A stretch of DNA of 38,002 nt, taken from DATKEU01 sp036493295. Lineage in GTDB: Bacteria > Myxococcota_A > Polyangia > Fen-1088. Below the pieces are notes generated by a model. It saw only the letters and a program-made list of their open reading frames with translations. It made no database searches and was not told the DNA's origin. A program made the position numbers and the translations under genes. Below are positions 16,001 through 23,949 of the stretch, one piece after another (positions within the stretch are counted from its first letter, which is position 1; each line of letters begins with the position of its first letter). The DNA lies in the NCBI GenBank assembly GCA_036493295.1, contig DASXQB010000206.1, forward strand, positions 1 through 38,002. Direction: 5' to 3'.

Positions 16001-17413
16001 TCAGGTGGAAAGGGAGCCAGCGCTCATCGCGCTCTCCATCGATTCTAGAAAGCGGTTGGCTTCGGTGGCGACGAAACGGTCAATTTCGTCGGCACGCCAG
16101 AGGCGCGGATCGAGTGGGACGCGAAGAAACGATCGTCCCAATGCCCCTGTTCCAGCCAGATCAGCGGGAATGAGCGGCCGCGAGATGCGCAGGCAGCCCA
16201 CTGTTAGTTCGTGCGGCTCAGCCCAAATGACGAACTCGCACCAGTTTAGCGGAACGTCCAACTGCACGAGACTACCGGCCCGTCGTTTTAGTTGAATCGT
16301 CACTACTCCTGTCTCACCTCGCGCGGAGTCATCCATCGCAAGAAGGAGTCGGCGTTTGGCGAACGACAACGGTGGTGGGACGTCAAGAGTATCTCTCGCG
16401 CCCTGCTTGAATGAGCCCGTTTCCAACGCTAACTCGGTCCATCCACGACCGACCCGAGCAACTGCGTCGACGCTGGTCCTTATCCGATCGGTCAGTTCGT
16501 GCACCAGTCGGGCGTTCGATGCCAGTCGTTCCTTTTCGTTTTGGGCGATTCCCAGCTTCGGGAGCAACCGCTGCTCTAGTGTCTCGAAGCGACGAACGAC
16601 GTCCTCGGCGCTGATGGCGAGGCGTCCTTCGACAACGTCGAGGGCGACGTCATAAGAGGACAACAGATCTTGTTCCAGGTGCGCGACGAACGGGAAGAGG
16701 TTCAGCCGCGGATTGTCTGGCACCACCTCGTTTGCTGGAACGCTCTTGGTAACGGCGTCCAGGGCGTCGAGATAGGCGCGTCGACGCTCGTTGTCGGCCC
16801 GGAAGATTGCCATGACGTGTCCCGCTTGCAGCAGGGCCAGGTTCGCAAGCAATCGCGCGGTTCGGCCGTTCCCATCCTGGAACGGGTGAATGAGGGCGAA
16901 CCGATAGTGAAGACCGGCCGCACGCTCGACGGGATGCAAGGTCTGTCCATCACCCAGGTACCAAGCGACCAACCCGCGCATCGCCGCCGGCGTATCCAGA
17001 TGGGAGACGTACGAAAAAAGGGATCCGTCCGATAGCCAAACCTGATTGTCGTGGCTCTTGTACTTGCCGGGCCGGTATTTCTCGGCATCCAATTTCTGCG
17101 TCAGTAGCTCATGAAATTCGCGGATGAGCTTTTCGCTCAAAGGGACCTGGCCGGTCGCTGCATCCCGCAGGTAGGAGTAGGCATCCTGCTGGCCCTTCAC
17201 CTCCAGGTACTCTTCCTCGCGCTTTCCTCCGGGCAGCTTGCCTTCTCGAACGATGTAGAACGTGTCGCCAAGCGACAATGTGTTGCCCTCGAGGGCATTG
17301 CTTCCGTAGATGAAGTACGGCTCGAAGACGGCGTCGAGGCGCTGGCGCATCTCCGCTGAGAAGGGCTTGTATGTAGCCAGACGCTCTCGTCTGGCCTCGA
17401 CCTCTTCAAACAT
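16001..17413 (-). CDS. Fic-family protein, class II (predicted AMP transferase)
   Basis: 470-residue protein. The Fic core motif HPFQDGNGRTAR is at 176-187, with catalytic His176, Asp180 and the phosphate-binding GNGR. This class of enzyme usually transfers AMP from ATP to Ser/Thr/Tyr hydroxyls of target proteins. An N-terminal inhibitory helix motif S-x-x-x-E-G-N (Ser38 to Asn44, SNALEGN) marks it as class II, auto-inhibited by Glu42. A Fic_N-like segment precedes the core, and about 200 residues after it, with possible DNA-binding or target-binding helices, are unassigned. Base composition looks lower in GC than its neighbours, consistent with horizontal acquisition. The ATG lies only eight bases after a TATACT -10-like hexamer (17427-17422), so the mRNA may be nearly leaderless. 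No separate antitoxin gene is adjacent. Confidence 0.9.
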   Translation of the reverse strand: MFEEVEARRERLATYKPFSAEMRQRLDAVFEPYFIYGSNALEGNTLSLGDTFYIVREGKLPGGKREEEYLEVKGQQDAYSYLRDAATGQVPLSEKLIREFHELLTQKLDAEKYRPGKYKSHDNQVWLSDGSLFSYVSHLDTPAAMRGLVAWYLGDGQTLHPVERAAGLHYRFALIHPFQDGNGRTARLLANLALLQAGHVMAIFRADNERRRAYLDALDAVTKSVPANEVVPDNPRLNLFPFVAHLEQDLLSSYDVALDVVEGRLAISAEDVVRRFETLEQRLLPKLGIAQNEKERLASNARLVHELTDRIRTSVDAVARVGRGWTELALETGSFKQGARDTLDVPPPLSFAKRRLLLAMDDSARGETGVVTIQLKRRAGSLVQLDVPLNWCEFVIWAEPHELTVGCLRISRPLIPADLAGTGALGRSFLRVPLDPRLWRADEIDRFVATEANRFLESMESAMSAGSLST

Positions 17414-17460
17414 GAGCGTTCAGTATAGACGCTGATTCGGCGGCCCGCGCCTCCGCACGC

Positions 17461-18165
17461 TCACTCGCCCAGGTACGCCGCCTGGATGCTGGGATTTTGC
17501 AGCAGGGCCTGCGCCTGGTCGTGCAGCGTGATCTGCCCGGTCTCAAGGACGTACCCGCGGTGGGCCAGCTTGAGCGCCATGCGGGCGTTTTGCTCCACCA
17601 GCAAGATGGTCACGCCTTCTTGGTTCAACTGTTTGATCACCTCGAAGATGCGGGCGACGATCAGCGGCGCCAGGCCCAGCGACGGTTCATCCAGCAGTAA
17701 CAATTTCGGCCGGGCCATCAGCGCGCGGGCCACGGCCAGCATCTGCTGCTCGCCGCCCGACAGGGTGCCGCCGGCCTGTCCCCGCCGTTCGGCCAAGATG
17801 GGAAAAAGCTGGAACATCCGGTCACGATCTTTGGCGATCTCGTCGGTGTCGCGACGGGTGAAGGCGCCCATCTCCAGATTTTCTTGGACGGTCAGGCGCG
17901 GGAAGATCTTGCGGCCCTCGGGTGCTTGCACCAGGCCGCGCTTGACGATCTCGTGCGCGGGCAAACCGCGCAGATTTTTGCCCTGGAACGTCACCTCGCC
18001 CCGCCGGGCGGCCACGAAGCCGCAGATGGTCATCAGCGTGGAGGTCTTGCCAGCGCCGTTGGCGCCGATCAGCGTGACGATCTCGCCTTCGTCCACGCGC
18101 AGCGAGATGCCCTTCAGCACCTCGATGGCGCCATAGCCGGCGTGCAGGTTTTCGATCACTAGCAA
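17461..18165 (-). CDS. livF: Branched-chain amino-acid-type ABC transporter ATP-binding protein LivF
   Basis: 234-residue ATPase, the normal LivF length. Walker A GANGAGKTS is at 34-42, LVQAPEGRKIFPRLTVQENL carries the LivF-type Q-loop region (79-98), the signature LSGGEQQML begins at 135, and Walker B LLLLDEPSLGLAP follows. The start appears to be TTG at 18165, with GAGG about nine bases upstream. GTG at 18159 is the alternative. It lies ten bases after livG and is the last gene of livKHMGF. It would form a heterodimer with the enlarged LivG on the LivH-LivM permease. Confidence 0.92.
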   Translation of the reverse strand: MLVIENLHAGYGAIEVLKGISLRVDEGEIVTLIGANGAGKTSTLMTICGFVAARRGEVTFQGKNLRGLPAHEIVKRGLVQAPEGRKIFPRLTVQENLEMGAFTRRDTDEIAKDRDRMFQLFPILAERRGQAGGTLSGGEQQMLAVARALMARPKLLLLDEPSLGLAPLIVARIFEVIKQLNQEGVTILLVEQNARMALKLAHRGYVLETGQITLHDQAQALLQNPSIQAAYLGE

Positions 18166-18175
18166 GGCTCGCGCC

Positions 18176-19681
18176 TCATGGTGCGGGGTCTTCCTTGCCC
18201 AGATACGCTTCGATCACGCGCGGGTCGGCGCGAATTTGTTCGGGCGTGCCCTCGGCGATCTTCTGGCCATAGACCAGCACGGCGATGCGATCGCTGATGC
18301 CCATCACCACGCGCATGTGGTGCTCGATCAAAAGGATGGTGATGCCGCGATCGCGGATGGTGCGAATCAGCTTCATCAGCTCGACCGTCTCTGATGGATT
18401 CATGCCGGCGGCGGGTTCGTCCAGCAGCAACAGACGGGCCCGGGTGGCCAGCCCGCGGGCGATCTCCAGGCGCCGCTGATCGCCGTAGGCCAGGTTCTTC
18501 GCGAAGGCCGCATGCTTGTTTTCCAGGCCCACCAGGGCCAGCAGCGTGCGGGCCTGGGCACGCGCGGCCGTCTCGTCGCCAAGCGCGCGGCGGCTGGGGG
18601 CGCCCAGACGGGCGACGCGCACCAGATAGAGGATCGTTCCCAAGATCAGCAGGTACAGCAGCGCTGCCCACAGGACCGGCCCGCCGACGCTCCAGCGAAA
18701 CGTGGCCACGAACAAGCTCAGTATCAACGCCAAACCCAGCGGCGCGCCGTAGTCGTCCAAACGCCGCCTCCAGCCGCCGGTGCCGATGAGGTGGCGCATC
18801 CCCACCAGGACGTTTTCCTCGACGGTCATATCCTGGAACAGGCGAATGTTTTGAAACGTGCGGGCGATCCCCCGCGCCGCTACCGACGACGGTGTCCGCC
18901 GCGTCTGCCGCCACACCGCTGCCGCGCCGCCAGCGCCCAGCAGCAGCCCAAAGAAAAAAGCCAGCACGCGCTGCCGCCGCGCCGCCGCCGCGCTGTCGTC
19001 GGCTTCTTGCGCCGCTGCGATGTGCGCTTCGAGCTGATCGCGGGTGGCGGCGCGGTCCAGTTCGGCGCTTCCCACGCGCAGCACCTGTTCGTCGCCTTGC
19101 GTGCTGATGTCGGCCGTCCGCGGGTCCAGCGTCGCCAGCCTGCGCACAGCGATCAGGCGCGCGCGGGCATCGGCTTCCGTACGCGACGAACCGTACGGCG
19201 TGCGTCCGTCGAAGGTGGTGACGTAGAAACGCCCGGAGCGCTGCTCGATGCGCGGGTGGGCCGCCAGGTAGTTCGCGAAATTGTTGGCGGCTTGTCGGAG
19301 CTGAAATCCCTGCTGCGGCGACCGAAAATTCTGCTTCACCACCGCCGCCCACATGACGTTCACGTCGGCGGCCAAGAAGAACAGCGCCACGCCCATCAAC
19401 AGCCCGACCAGCGCCCAGCGCACCATGTGTCCACGGCCGAGCGGCCGGCGCAGATCGCGCCCATCGAAGCTGACCGTGCCCGCCGTCGGCTGGTAAATGC
19501 CGGTGATGGCGTTGAACAGCGACGTCTTGCCGGCGCCATTGGGCCCGATCACGGCGACGATCTCGCCCGGCTGCACCGACAGGCTGACGTCGTTGACCGC
19601 CACCAGGCCGCGAAACCGCAGCGTCAGCCGATCGACCTGCAGCAGCGGCGGCGAAGCAGGCGCGGCGGACGGCGGCGCCAC
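18176..19681 (-). CDS. livG: LivG-type ABC ATPase with two inserted membrane hairpins and an ectodomain
   Basis: 501 residues against about 255-280 for ordinary LivG. All ATPase motifs are present and LivG-like: Walker A GPNGAGKTS (46-54), Q-loop GIARTFQNIRLF (271-282, Gln277), signature LAYGDQRRLEIARGL (397-411), Walker B LLLLDEPAAGMNP, and H-loop LIEHHM (about 451-456). Insert 1 (about residues 80-265) has a helix at 88-106, about 130 polar residues, and a helix at 239-257. Insert 2 (about 297-372) has helices at 312-329 and 335-355. Arg-rich flanks (LRRPLGRGH, WRQTRRT, GGWRRRL, VRVARLGAPSRR) lie on the ATPase side of all four helices, so the ATPase would stay cytoplasmic and the 130-residue part would be periplasmic. 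One continuous frame, no frameshift. GTG start with GAGGAGG seven bases upstream, three bases after livM. The role of the inserts is unknown. Confidence 0.93.
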   Translation of the reverse strand: MAPPSAAPASPPLLQVDRLTLRFRGLVAVNDVSLSVQPGEIVAVIGPNGAGKTSLFNAITGIYQPTAGTVSFDGRDLRRPLGRGHMVRWALVGLLMGVALFFLAADVNVMWAAVVKQNFRSPQQGFQLRQAANNFANYLAAHPRIEQRSGRFYVTTFDGRTPYGSSRTEADARARLIAVRRLATLDPRTADISTQGDEQVLRVGSAELDRAATRDQLEAHIAAAQEADDSAAAARRQRVLAFFFGLLLGAGGAAAVWRQTRRTPSSVAARGIARTFQNIRLFQDMTVEENVLVGMRHLIGTGGWRRRLDDYGAPLGLALILSLFVATFRWSVGGPVLWAALLYLLILGTILYLVRVARLGAPSRRALGDETAARAQARTLLALVGLENKHAAFAKNLAYGDQRRLEIARGLATRARLLLLDEPAAGMNPSETVELMKLIRTIRDRGITILLIEHHMRVVMGISDRIAVLVYGQKIAEGTPEQIRADPRVIEAYLGKEDPAP

Positions 19682-19684
19682 GGC

Positions 19685-20797
19685 CTAGCCCTCCTCGTGG
19701 TGCAACTCGGCCTTCACGCGCGACGACGGCCACAGACCTTCGGGGCGAAAGCGCATCATCAAGACCAGCGCCGTTCCGAAGATCAGCCAGCGCCAGTTGG
19801 AAAATTGCAGCAGCACGTTGGTCGATTCGTTGCCGACGGCGCGCTGGATCAGCTTCGTGATCAGCGGCGAGACGATGTTGTCGAACGACAGCAGCACGAA
19901 CGCCCCCAGCAAGACGCCGCGCAGGCTGCCCAGGCCGCCGATGATGATGCAGCAGAGCACCATGATCGAATAGGTGAAGTCGTAGGTGTTCGGCTCAGCG
20001 GTGGTCGATAGCTTCGTCGCGTACAGCGCGCCGGCCAGGCCCGCCACCGCCGCGCCGGCGGAGAAGGCGATCATCTTGATGCGCGCCGGGTTGATGCCCA
20101 TGCAAGCGGCCACCAGCTCGTCTTCGCGCAGGGCCGCGAATGATCGCCCCAGCGCCGACCGTTCCAGATTGCGAAACAGCACCACCAGCGCCACCAGCAC
20201 CAGCAGCGCCAGGTAATACATGGTGAAGAACCCCACCCGCCGGCTGTCGCCCCCGCCGATGGCCGACACCAGCCAGTCCGGCAGCCACGGCGTCGGGATG
20301 GGGTTCAGCCCGCGCGGTCCGTCGGTGATGTTCTCCAGATTCAAGATCACCACCCGCACCACCTCGCCGAAGCCCAGCGTGACGATGGCCAGATAGTCGC
20401 CGCGCAGGCGAATGGTCGGTGCGCCCAGGGCCAGCCCGGCGAGGCCAGCGGTCACCGGGGCCAGCGCGACGGCGCCCCAGAATCCCAGCTGAAAGGGAAA
20501 TTTCTCGACGGTGAACACACCGGTGGTGTACGCGCCGATGGCGAAGAAGGCGGCGATTCCTAGCTGCAAGAGGCCCGCGTACCCGACTTGAAGATTCAAC
20601 GCCAAGGCCAAAATGGCGAAGATCATCACGTTCAACAGATTGCCGCCGATCTGCAGATCGATCCCGAATACGCCGCGCGCCAGCCAATCCAGCACCGGCA
20701 GCAGCGGATACAAGAACAGCGCGATGGCCACCAGCAGCTCGGGCCGGCGCAGCGCGCGCAACAGGCGCAGCGGGCGCGAAGACGACCGTGCCGTCAC
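19685..20797 (-). CDS. livM: Branched-chain amino-acid-type ABC transporter permease LivM
   Basis: 370-residue inner-membrane permease. About 20 basic residues precede the first helix. The conserved LivM segments are LALALNLQVGYAGLLQLG, GAPTIRLRGDYLAIVTLGFG, ITDGPRGLNPIP, SALGRSFAALREDELVAACM (the cytoplasmic coupling helix) and IIGGLGSLRGVLLGA. GTG at 20797 directly abuts the livH stop, with GGAGAAGG five bases upstream, so the two are translationally coupled. Length is near normal for LivM (E. coli 425, many others 320-370). Confidence 0.93.
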   Translation of the reverse strand: MTARSSSRPLRLLRALRRPELLVAIALFLYPLLPVLDWLARGVFGIDLQIGGNLLNVMIFAILALALNLQVGYAGLLQLGIAAFFAIGAYTTGVFTVEKFPFQLGFWGAVALAPVTAGLAGLALGAPTIRLRGDYLAIVTLGFGEVVRVVILNLENITDGPRGLNPIPTPWLPDWLVSAIGGGDSRRVGFFTMYYLALLVLVALVVLFRNLERSALGRSFAALREDELVAACMGINPARIKMIAFSAGAAVAGLAGALYATKLSTTAEPNTYDFTYSIMVLCCIIIGGLGSLRGVLLGAFVLLSFDNIVSPLITKLIQRAVGNESTNVLLQFSNWRWLIFGTALVLMMRFRPEGLWPSSRVKAELHHEEG

Positions 20798-21748
20798 CTA
20801 GACCTTCTCCCGCACGTTGGTGCCCAGCAGCCCCTGCGGCCGGAAAACCAGGATCAAGATCAGCATCCCGAACAGCACCGCCGGCTGCCACTGGGCGCCG
20901 ATGAACTGATCCGACGAGGCGCGCACGAATCCGATCACCAACCCGCCCAGCACCGCGCCCGGGATGTTGCCGATGCCGCCCAACACGGCGGCGGTGAAGG
21001 CGTAAAGACCGTTCTGGTAGCCGATCTGAAAGTTGATGGTGTTGATGTACAGGCCATAGATGACCGCGGCGAATCCGGCCAGCGCGCCGCCCACCATGAA
21101 CGTGGCGCCGATGACCCGGTCGACGTCGATGCCCATCAGACGCGCCGCCGTCGGGTTCTGCGCTGTCGCGCGCATGGCCTTGCCCAACCGGGTGAAGCGC
21201 ACGAACGAATACAGCGCCACCATCACCACCAGCGACGACACCACCACCATGACGTCCTTGGGCGTGATGCGCAGGGCGGCCGTCGGGCCCAGCAAGTTTT
21301 CGCTGGAGATCAAGCTGGGAAACGACTTGGGCGCCGCCGCCGAGCTACCGCTGTTGAAGACGTCCATCGGCAGGCCGCCCCAGAACAGTCCCAGGTTCTG
21401 AAAGATGAACGACACGCCGATGGCCGACACCAGCGGCGCCAGCTTGGGGGCGTTGCGCAGCGGCCGATAGACCAGGCGATCGACGGTCCAGTTCAGCGCG
21501 GCGGCGAACAGCGCGCACAGGATGACGATGGCCAGCAGACCAAAGCCCAGCGCCACCGGCCCGCCGTTTTCCAGGTGAAACGCCCCGATCAACGTCAGGG
21601 CCAGGAACGACGCCAGCATGAACAGATCGCCGTGGGCGAAATTGATCAGCTCCAGGATGCCGTAGACCATGGTGTAGCCCAGCGCGATCAGCGCGAAGAC
21701 CATCCCGTTGGTCAGTCCGATCAGCAGCTGCTGGAGAAGCGTCACCAC
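20798..21748 (-). CDS. livH: Branched-chain amino-acid-type ABC transporter permease LivH
   Basis: 316-residue inner-membrane permease. Typical LivH motifs include LLIGLTNGMVFALIALGYTMVYGILELINFAHGD (read as shorter blocks NGMVFALIALGYTM and LINFAHGDLFM), GKAMRATAQNPTAARLMGID (the coupling loop) and TAAVLGGIGNIPGAVLGG. It starts with GTG at 21748; a second GTG follows directly. The ribosome binding site is weak, and it sits 19 bases after livK, so coupling is likely. It pairs with LivM. Confidence 0.93.
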   Translation of the reverse strand: MVTLLQQLLIGLTNGMVFALIALGYTMVYGILELINFAHGDLFMLASFLALTLIGAFHLENGGPVALGFGLLAIVILCALFAAALNWTVDRLVYRPLRNAPKLAPLVSAIGVSFIFQNLGLFWGGLPMDVFNSGSSAAAPKSFPSLISSENLLGPTAALRITPKDVMVVVSSLVVMVALYSFVRFTRLGKAMRATAQNPTAARLMGIDVDRVIGATFMVGGALAGFAAVIYGLYINTINFQIGYQNGLYAFTAAVLGGIGNIPGAVLGGLVIGFVRASSDQFIGAQWQPAVLFGMLILILVFRPQGLLGTNVREKV

Positions 21749-21767
21749 AGGATCGGGCGCCTGCGGT

Positions 21768-23039
21768 TCACTTGGCGGCGGCGGCTTCGTTGCTCATCAG
21801 CGCGACGAACGCGAACTTGCCGTCCTTGACGGTGTTGACGCTCATGTTGGTCAACGAGGTGTCGCCGTTGGCGTCGAACTTCCACGCCCCCAGCGGGCCG
21901 TCGGTCTGGCCCAGGCCCACCATCGCCTCGCGGACGGCGTCACGATCTTTCTTGCCCGCCTTGCGGAGCGCGTCCAGCGCCACCTTGCCGGCGACGTAGC
22001 CGTAGACGGCATAGCCTTCCGGTTCGCTGTGGAACTTGGCGCGGTAGTTCGTCACGAACTCGGCGCCTTTGCCTTTCAGCTCGCTCGGGGGCAGGCCGCC
22101 GAAGGTGACGAACACGCGGTCGTTGACGTTGGTCGCGCCGGCCGCTTCGATGAAGGCATTTTCGAAGCAACCGTCGGGGACCATCAACTTTGCCTTCAGG
22201 CCGACCGCCACCATGTCCTTGGCCACCTGGCCGGCGTTGGTCTGGGTGGTGGCGCCGTAATAGACCAGGTCGGGCTTCAGGGCTTTTATCTTGGTCATGA
22301 TCGAACGATATTCCTGCGCCTTCGGATCAATCTTCTCGGCGCCGGACGAAAGCACTTTGAGGCCGATGTCCTCGGCGGTGTTGGCGAAGACGTTGGCGAT
22401 CCCTTGGCCGTACAGGCCGCCGTCGTAAAGGACGTAGACGCTCTTGAGGCCGCGTTGCTTGACGAACTGGGCGCCGATTTTTCCCTGGATGTCGTCGGCG
22501 GGCACCACCCGATAAAAAGTGATTCGGCCGGTCGGGCGGTAGACGGCGGGTTCGTTCGGCTCGCCGGTGCCGGGTTTTGTCAGGCCGGGATAGGTCGCCG
22601 CCGGCGAGATGGTGGTAAGGCCGGCCTTGTTCAACACCGGCATCGAGATCTTCGAGGCGCCCGAATTGTACGTGCCGAGATAGAGCAGGATGTCTTTGTC
22701 GTTGGCCGCGCGATCAGCGTTCGCCGCTTCGACCTCCGGGTCCCAGTCGCCCTTCTTCGCCGAGGCATCGTCCCAGTCCTCGAACTCGATCGTCATGTCG
22801 CCGACCTTGTAGCTTGCTTCATCCAGCGCCAGGCGGATGCCGTTGACGATGGTGGTGGTCTGGGCGTTGCCGCTGCCGGTGCGCGGCAGGCTGGAGACGA
22901 TCTTCACCTTCGTGCCGCTGCTCGACGCCGGCGCTTCCGATGCGGACGTGGCGCCGCCGCCTTTGTCCTTGCACCCGGCGCCCGCCAGGACCGCCGAGAC
23001 GGCGCCGGCGATAAGCCACATCGGCGAAAAACGCGTCAT
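21768..23039 (-). CDS. livK: Branched-chain amino-acid-type ABC transporter substrate-binding lipoprotein
   Basis: 423-residue periplasmic binding protein, type 1 fold (Peripla_BP_6). The N-terminus has a hydrophobic segment ending LAGAGC; Cys23 is the likely lipid attachment site, though Gly rather than Leu at -3 makes the lipobox atypical. A Ser/Ala-rich linker leads to VKIVSSLPRTGSGNAQTTT, the usual first strand. YLGTYNSGASKISMPVLNKAG and SVYVLYDGGLYGQG are the ligand-binding hinge segments. It is the first gene of livKHMGF. The ligand may be an amino acid, amide or other small acid; LIV-type systems vary. A near-consensus promoter lies so close to the ATG that the 5' leader would be only a few bases. 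Confidence 0.9.
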   Translation of the reverse strand: MTRFSPMWLIAGAVSAVLAGAGCKDKGGGATSASEAPASSSGTKVKIVSSLPRTGSGNAQTTTIVNGIRLALDEASYKVGDMTIEFEDWDDASAKKGDWDPEVEAANADRAANDKDILLYLGTYNSGASKISMPVLNKAGLTTISPAATYPGLTKPGTGEPNEPAVYRPTGRITFYRVVPADDIQGKIGAQFVKQRGLKSVYVLYDGGLYGQGIANVFANTAEDIGLKVLSSGAEKIDPKAQEYRSIMTKIKALKPDLVYYGATTQTNAGQVAKDMVAVGLKAKLMVPDGCFENAFIEAAGATNVNDRVFVTFGGLPPSELKGKGAEFVTNYRAKFHSEPEGYAVYGYVAGKVALDALRKAGKKDRDAVREAMVGLGQTDGPLGAWKFDANGDTSLTNMSVNTVKDGKFAFVALMSNEAAAAK

Positions 23040-23050
23040 TTACCGCGACG

Positions 23051-23079
23051 AATCTAGTGCCAGCCGCAAGGCAGGTCAA
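23051..23079 (-). promoter_or_regulatory. Predicted promoter of the liv operon (proximal)
   Basis: TTGACC (23079-23074) and TAGATT (23056-23051) are spaced by 17 bases. The -10 element ends 11 bases before the livK ATG. Confidence 0.6.
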
Positions 23080-23083
23080 TCTT

Positions 23084-23112
23084 CGGCTATTGCGTCGGCT
23101 CTCATCAGTCAA
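23084..23112 (-). promoter_or_regulatory. Possible second liv promoter (distal)
   Basis: TTGACT (23112-23107) lies 17 bases before TAGCCG (23089-23084). The -35 is good and the -10 poor. If used, it would give a leader of about 35-40 bases. Confidence 0.35.
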
Positions 23113-23201
23113 AAAGCTGGCGTCGCTCGCCTGGGCCTCCGGCGGCGATAGCCGTGCCGCGTTTCAAGGACCCAAGACTACGGTTGCGTTACACTGTGCG
23201 A

Positions 23202-23390
23202 ATGGCTTCGGCGGACACCGACGACGAGCGCGATCCGCTTGTTGAAGCGTTGGTGCGCGACGTGGACATGTCCCTGGTGCAGCGCAACCTGGCGCTGACG
23301 CCGCAGCAGCGGATCGAGCAGCTGATTGAGATGCAGAGATTCGCTGCTGTCTTGGCCGAAGCGGGCCGCAAAGCGCGCCTGCGGCGATGA
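23202..23390 (+). CDS. Small protein upstream of nucleotidyltransferase (possible TA-like partner)
   Basis: 62-residue charged protein starting MASADTDDERDPLVEALV. Its second half (MSLVQRNLALTPQQRIEQLI, then EMQRFAAVLAEAGRK) is predicted helical. The L-T-P-x-x-R-I/L-x-x-L-I-x-x-Q-R-F-A pattern is one I recognise from short proteins encoded just before MNT-like nucleotidyltransferases in many bacteria. The frame opens at GTG 23154, but the ATG at 23202 follows a TACACT -10-like hexamer (23190-23195) by six bases and gives a more natural N-terminus. The stop overlaps the next start as ATGA. Function unknown. Confidence 0.7.
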   Translation: MASADTDDERDPLVEALVRDVDMSLVQRNLALTPQQRIEQLIEMQRFAAVLAEAGRKARLRR

Positions 23391-23866
23391 CTGATTACCG
23401 AAAGGCGCTTGATACGTTACGCGGTGGGGGCGTCGACTTCATCGTGATCGGGGGCGTGGCCGCCACCGCTCACGGTTCGACGCAACTGACGAACGATCTC
23501 GATGTCGTCTACGCGCGCGGTGCCGACAATATTCAGCGCCTGGCCGCAACATTGGCGGCGCACGCCCCTTATTTGCGCGGCGCTCCCGCGGGGCTGCCTT
23601 TCACGTTCAGTGCCGCCACCATCAAGTTGGGTCTGAACTTCACGCTCGACACGGACTTTGGTCCGCTCGATCTTTTGGGCGAGGCGACTGGTGGCGGCAC
23701 GTATGAGGCACTGTTACCGCACACCGTGACGCTCGATCTCTTCGGCGGCCCCTGCTTCTGCGTCGACTTGCCGTCGCTGATCAGGCTCAAACGGGCCGCT
23801 GGGCGTCCCAAGGACATTCTCGCGCTCGGCGAGCTGGAAGCGATTCTCAGAGCACAGAGCGGGTAG
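23387..23866 (+). CDS. MNT-like nucleotidyltransferase
   Basis: 159-residue minimal nucleotidyltransferase-fold protein. The N-terminal fold signature is VIGGVAATAHGSTQLTNDLD (residues 20-39), a variant of the GS...DxD motif with Gly22-Gly23, His29-Gly30-Ser31 and Asp37/Asp39 as probable metal ligands. The C-terminal end KRAAGRPKDILALGELEAI is also typical of the group. Proteins of this group are often found in toxin-antitoxin-like or accessory cassettes, where they may add nucleotides to proteins or tRNA. Here the gene overlaps the preceding small gene by ATGA, which suggests co-translation. Whether this pair is a toxin and antitoxin is inference. Confidence 0.82.
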   Translation: MTDYRKALDTLRGGGVDFIVIGGVAATAHGSTQLTNDLDVVYARGADNIQRLAATLAAHAPYLRGAPAGLPFTFSAATIKLGLNFTLDTDFGPLDLLGEATGGGTYEALLPHTVTLDLFGGPCFCVDLPSLIRLKRAAGRPKDILALGELEAILRAQSG

Positions 23867-23949
23867 CGAAAACAGTGTGTTTCTGTCGCTGCGCCGCGAA
23901 CACCGCCGGATCGGTCCGCCCAACCTGACTGTTTCGCGCGCCGACGCCT

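Noticed and set aside
18176..19681. Frameshift or chimeric assembly as the cause of the long LivG
   Set aside because: One frame is continuous, all ABC motifs on both sides are intact, and both inserts obey the positive-inside rule. Read-level data would still be needed to exclude a chimera fully.
18159..19733. Alternative 524-codon minus frame over livG
   Set aside because: The 501-codon frame holds every ABC motif in order; the alternative is Arg/Gly/Ala-rich nonsense.
21708..23057. 449-codon plus frame opposite livK
   Set aside because: It is a shadow of livK with no supporting motif.
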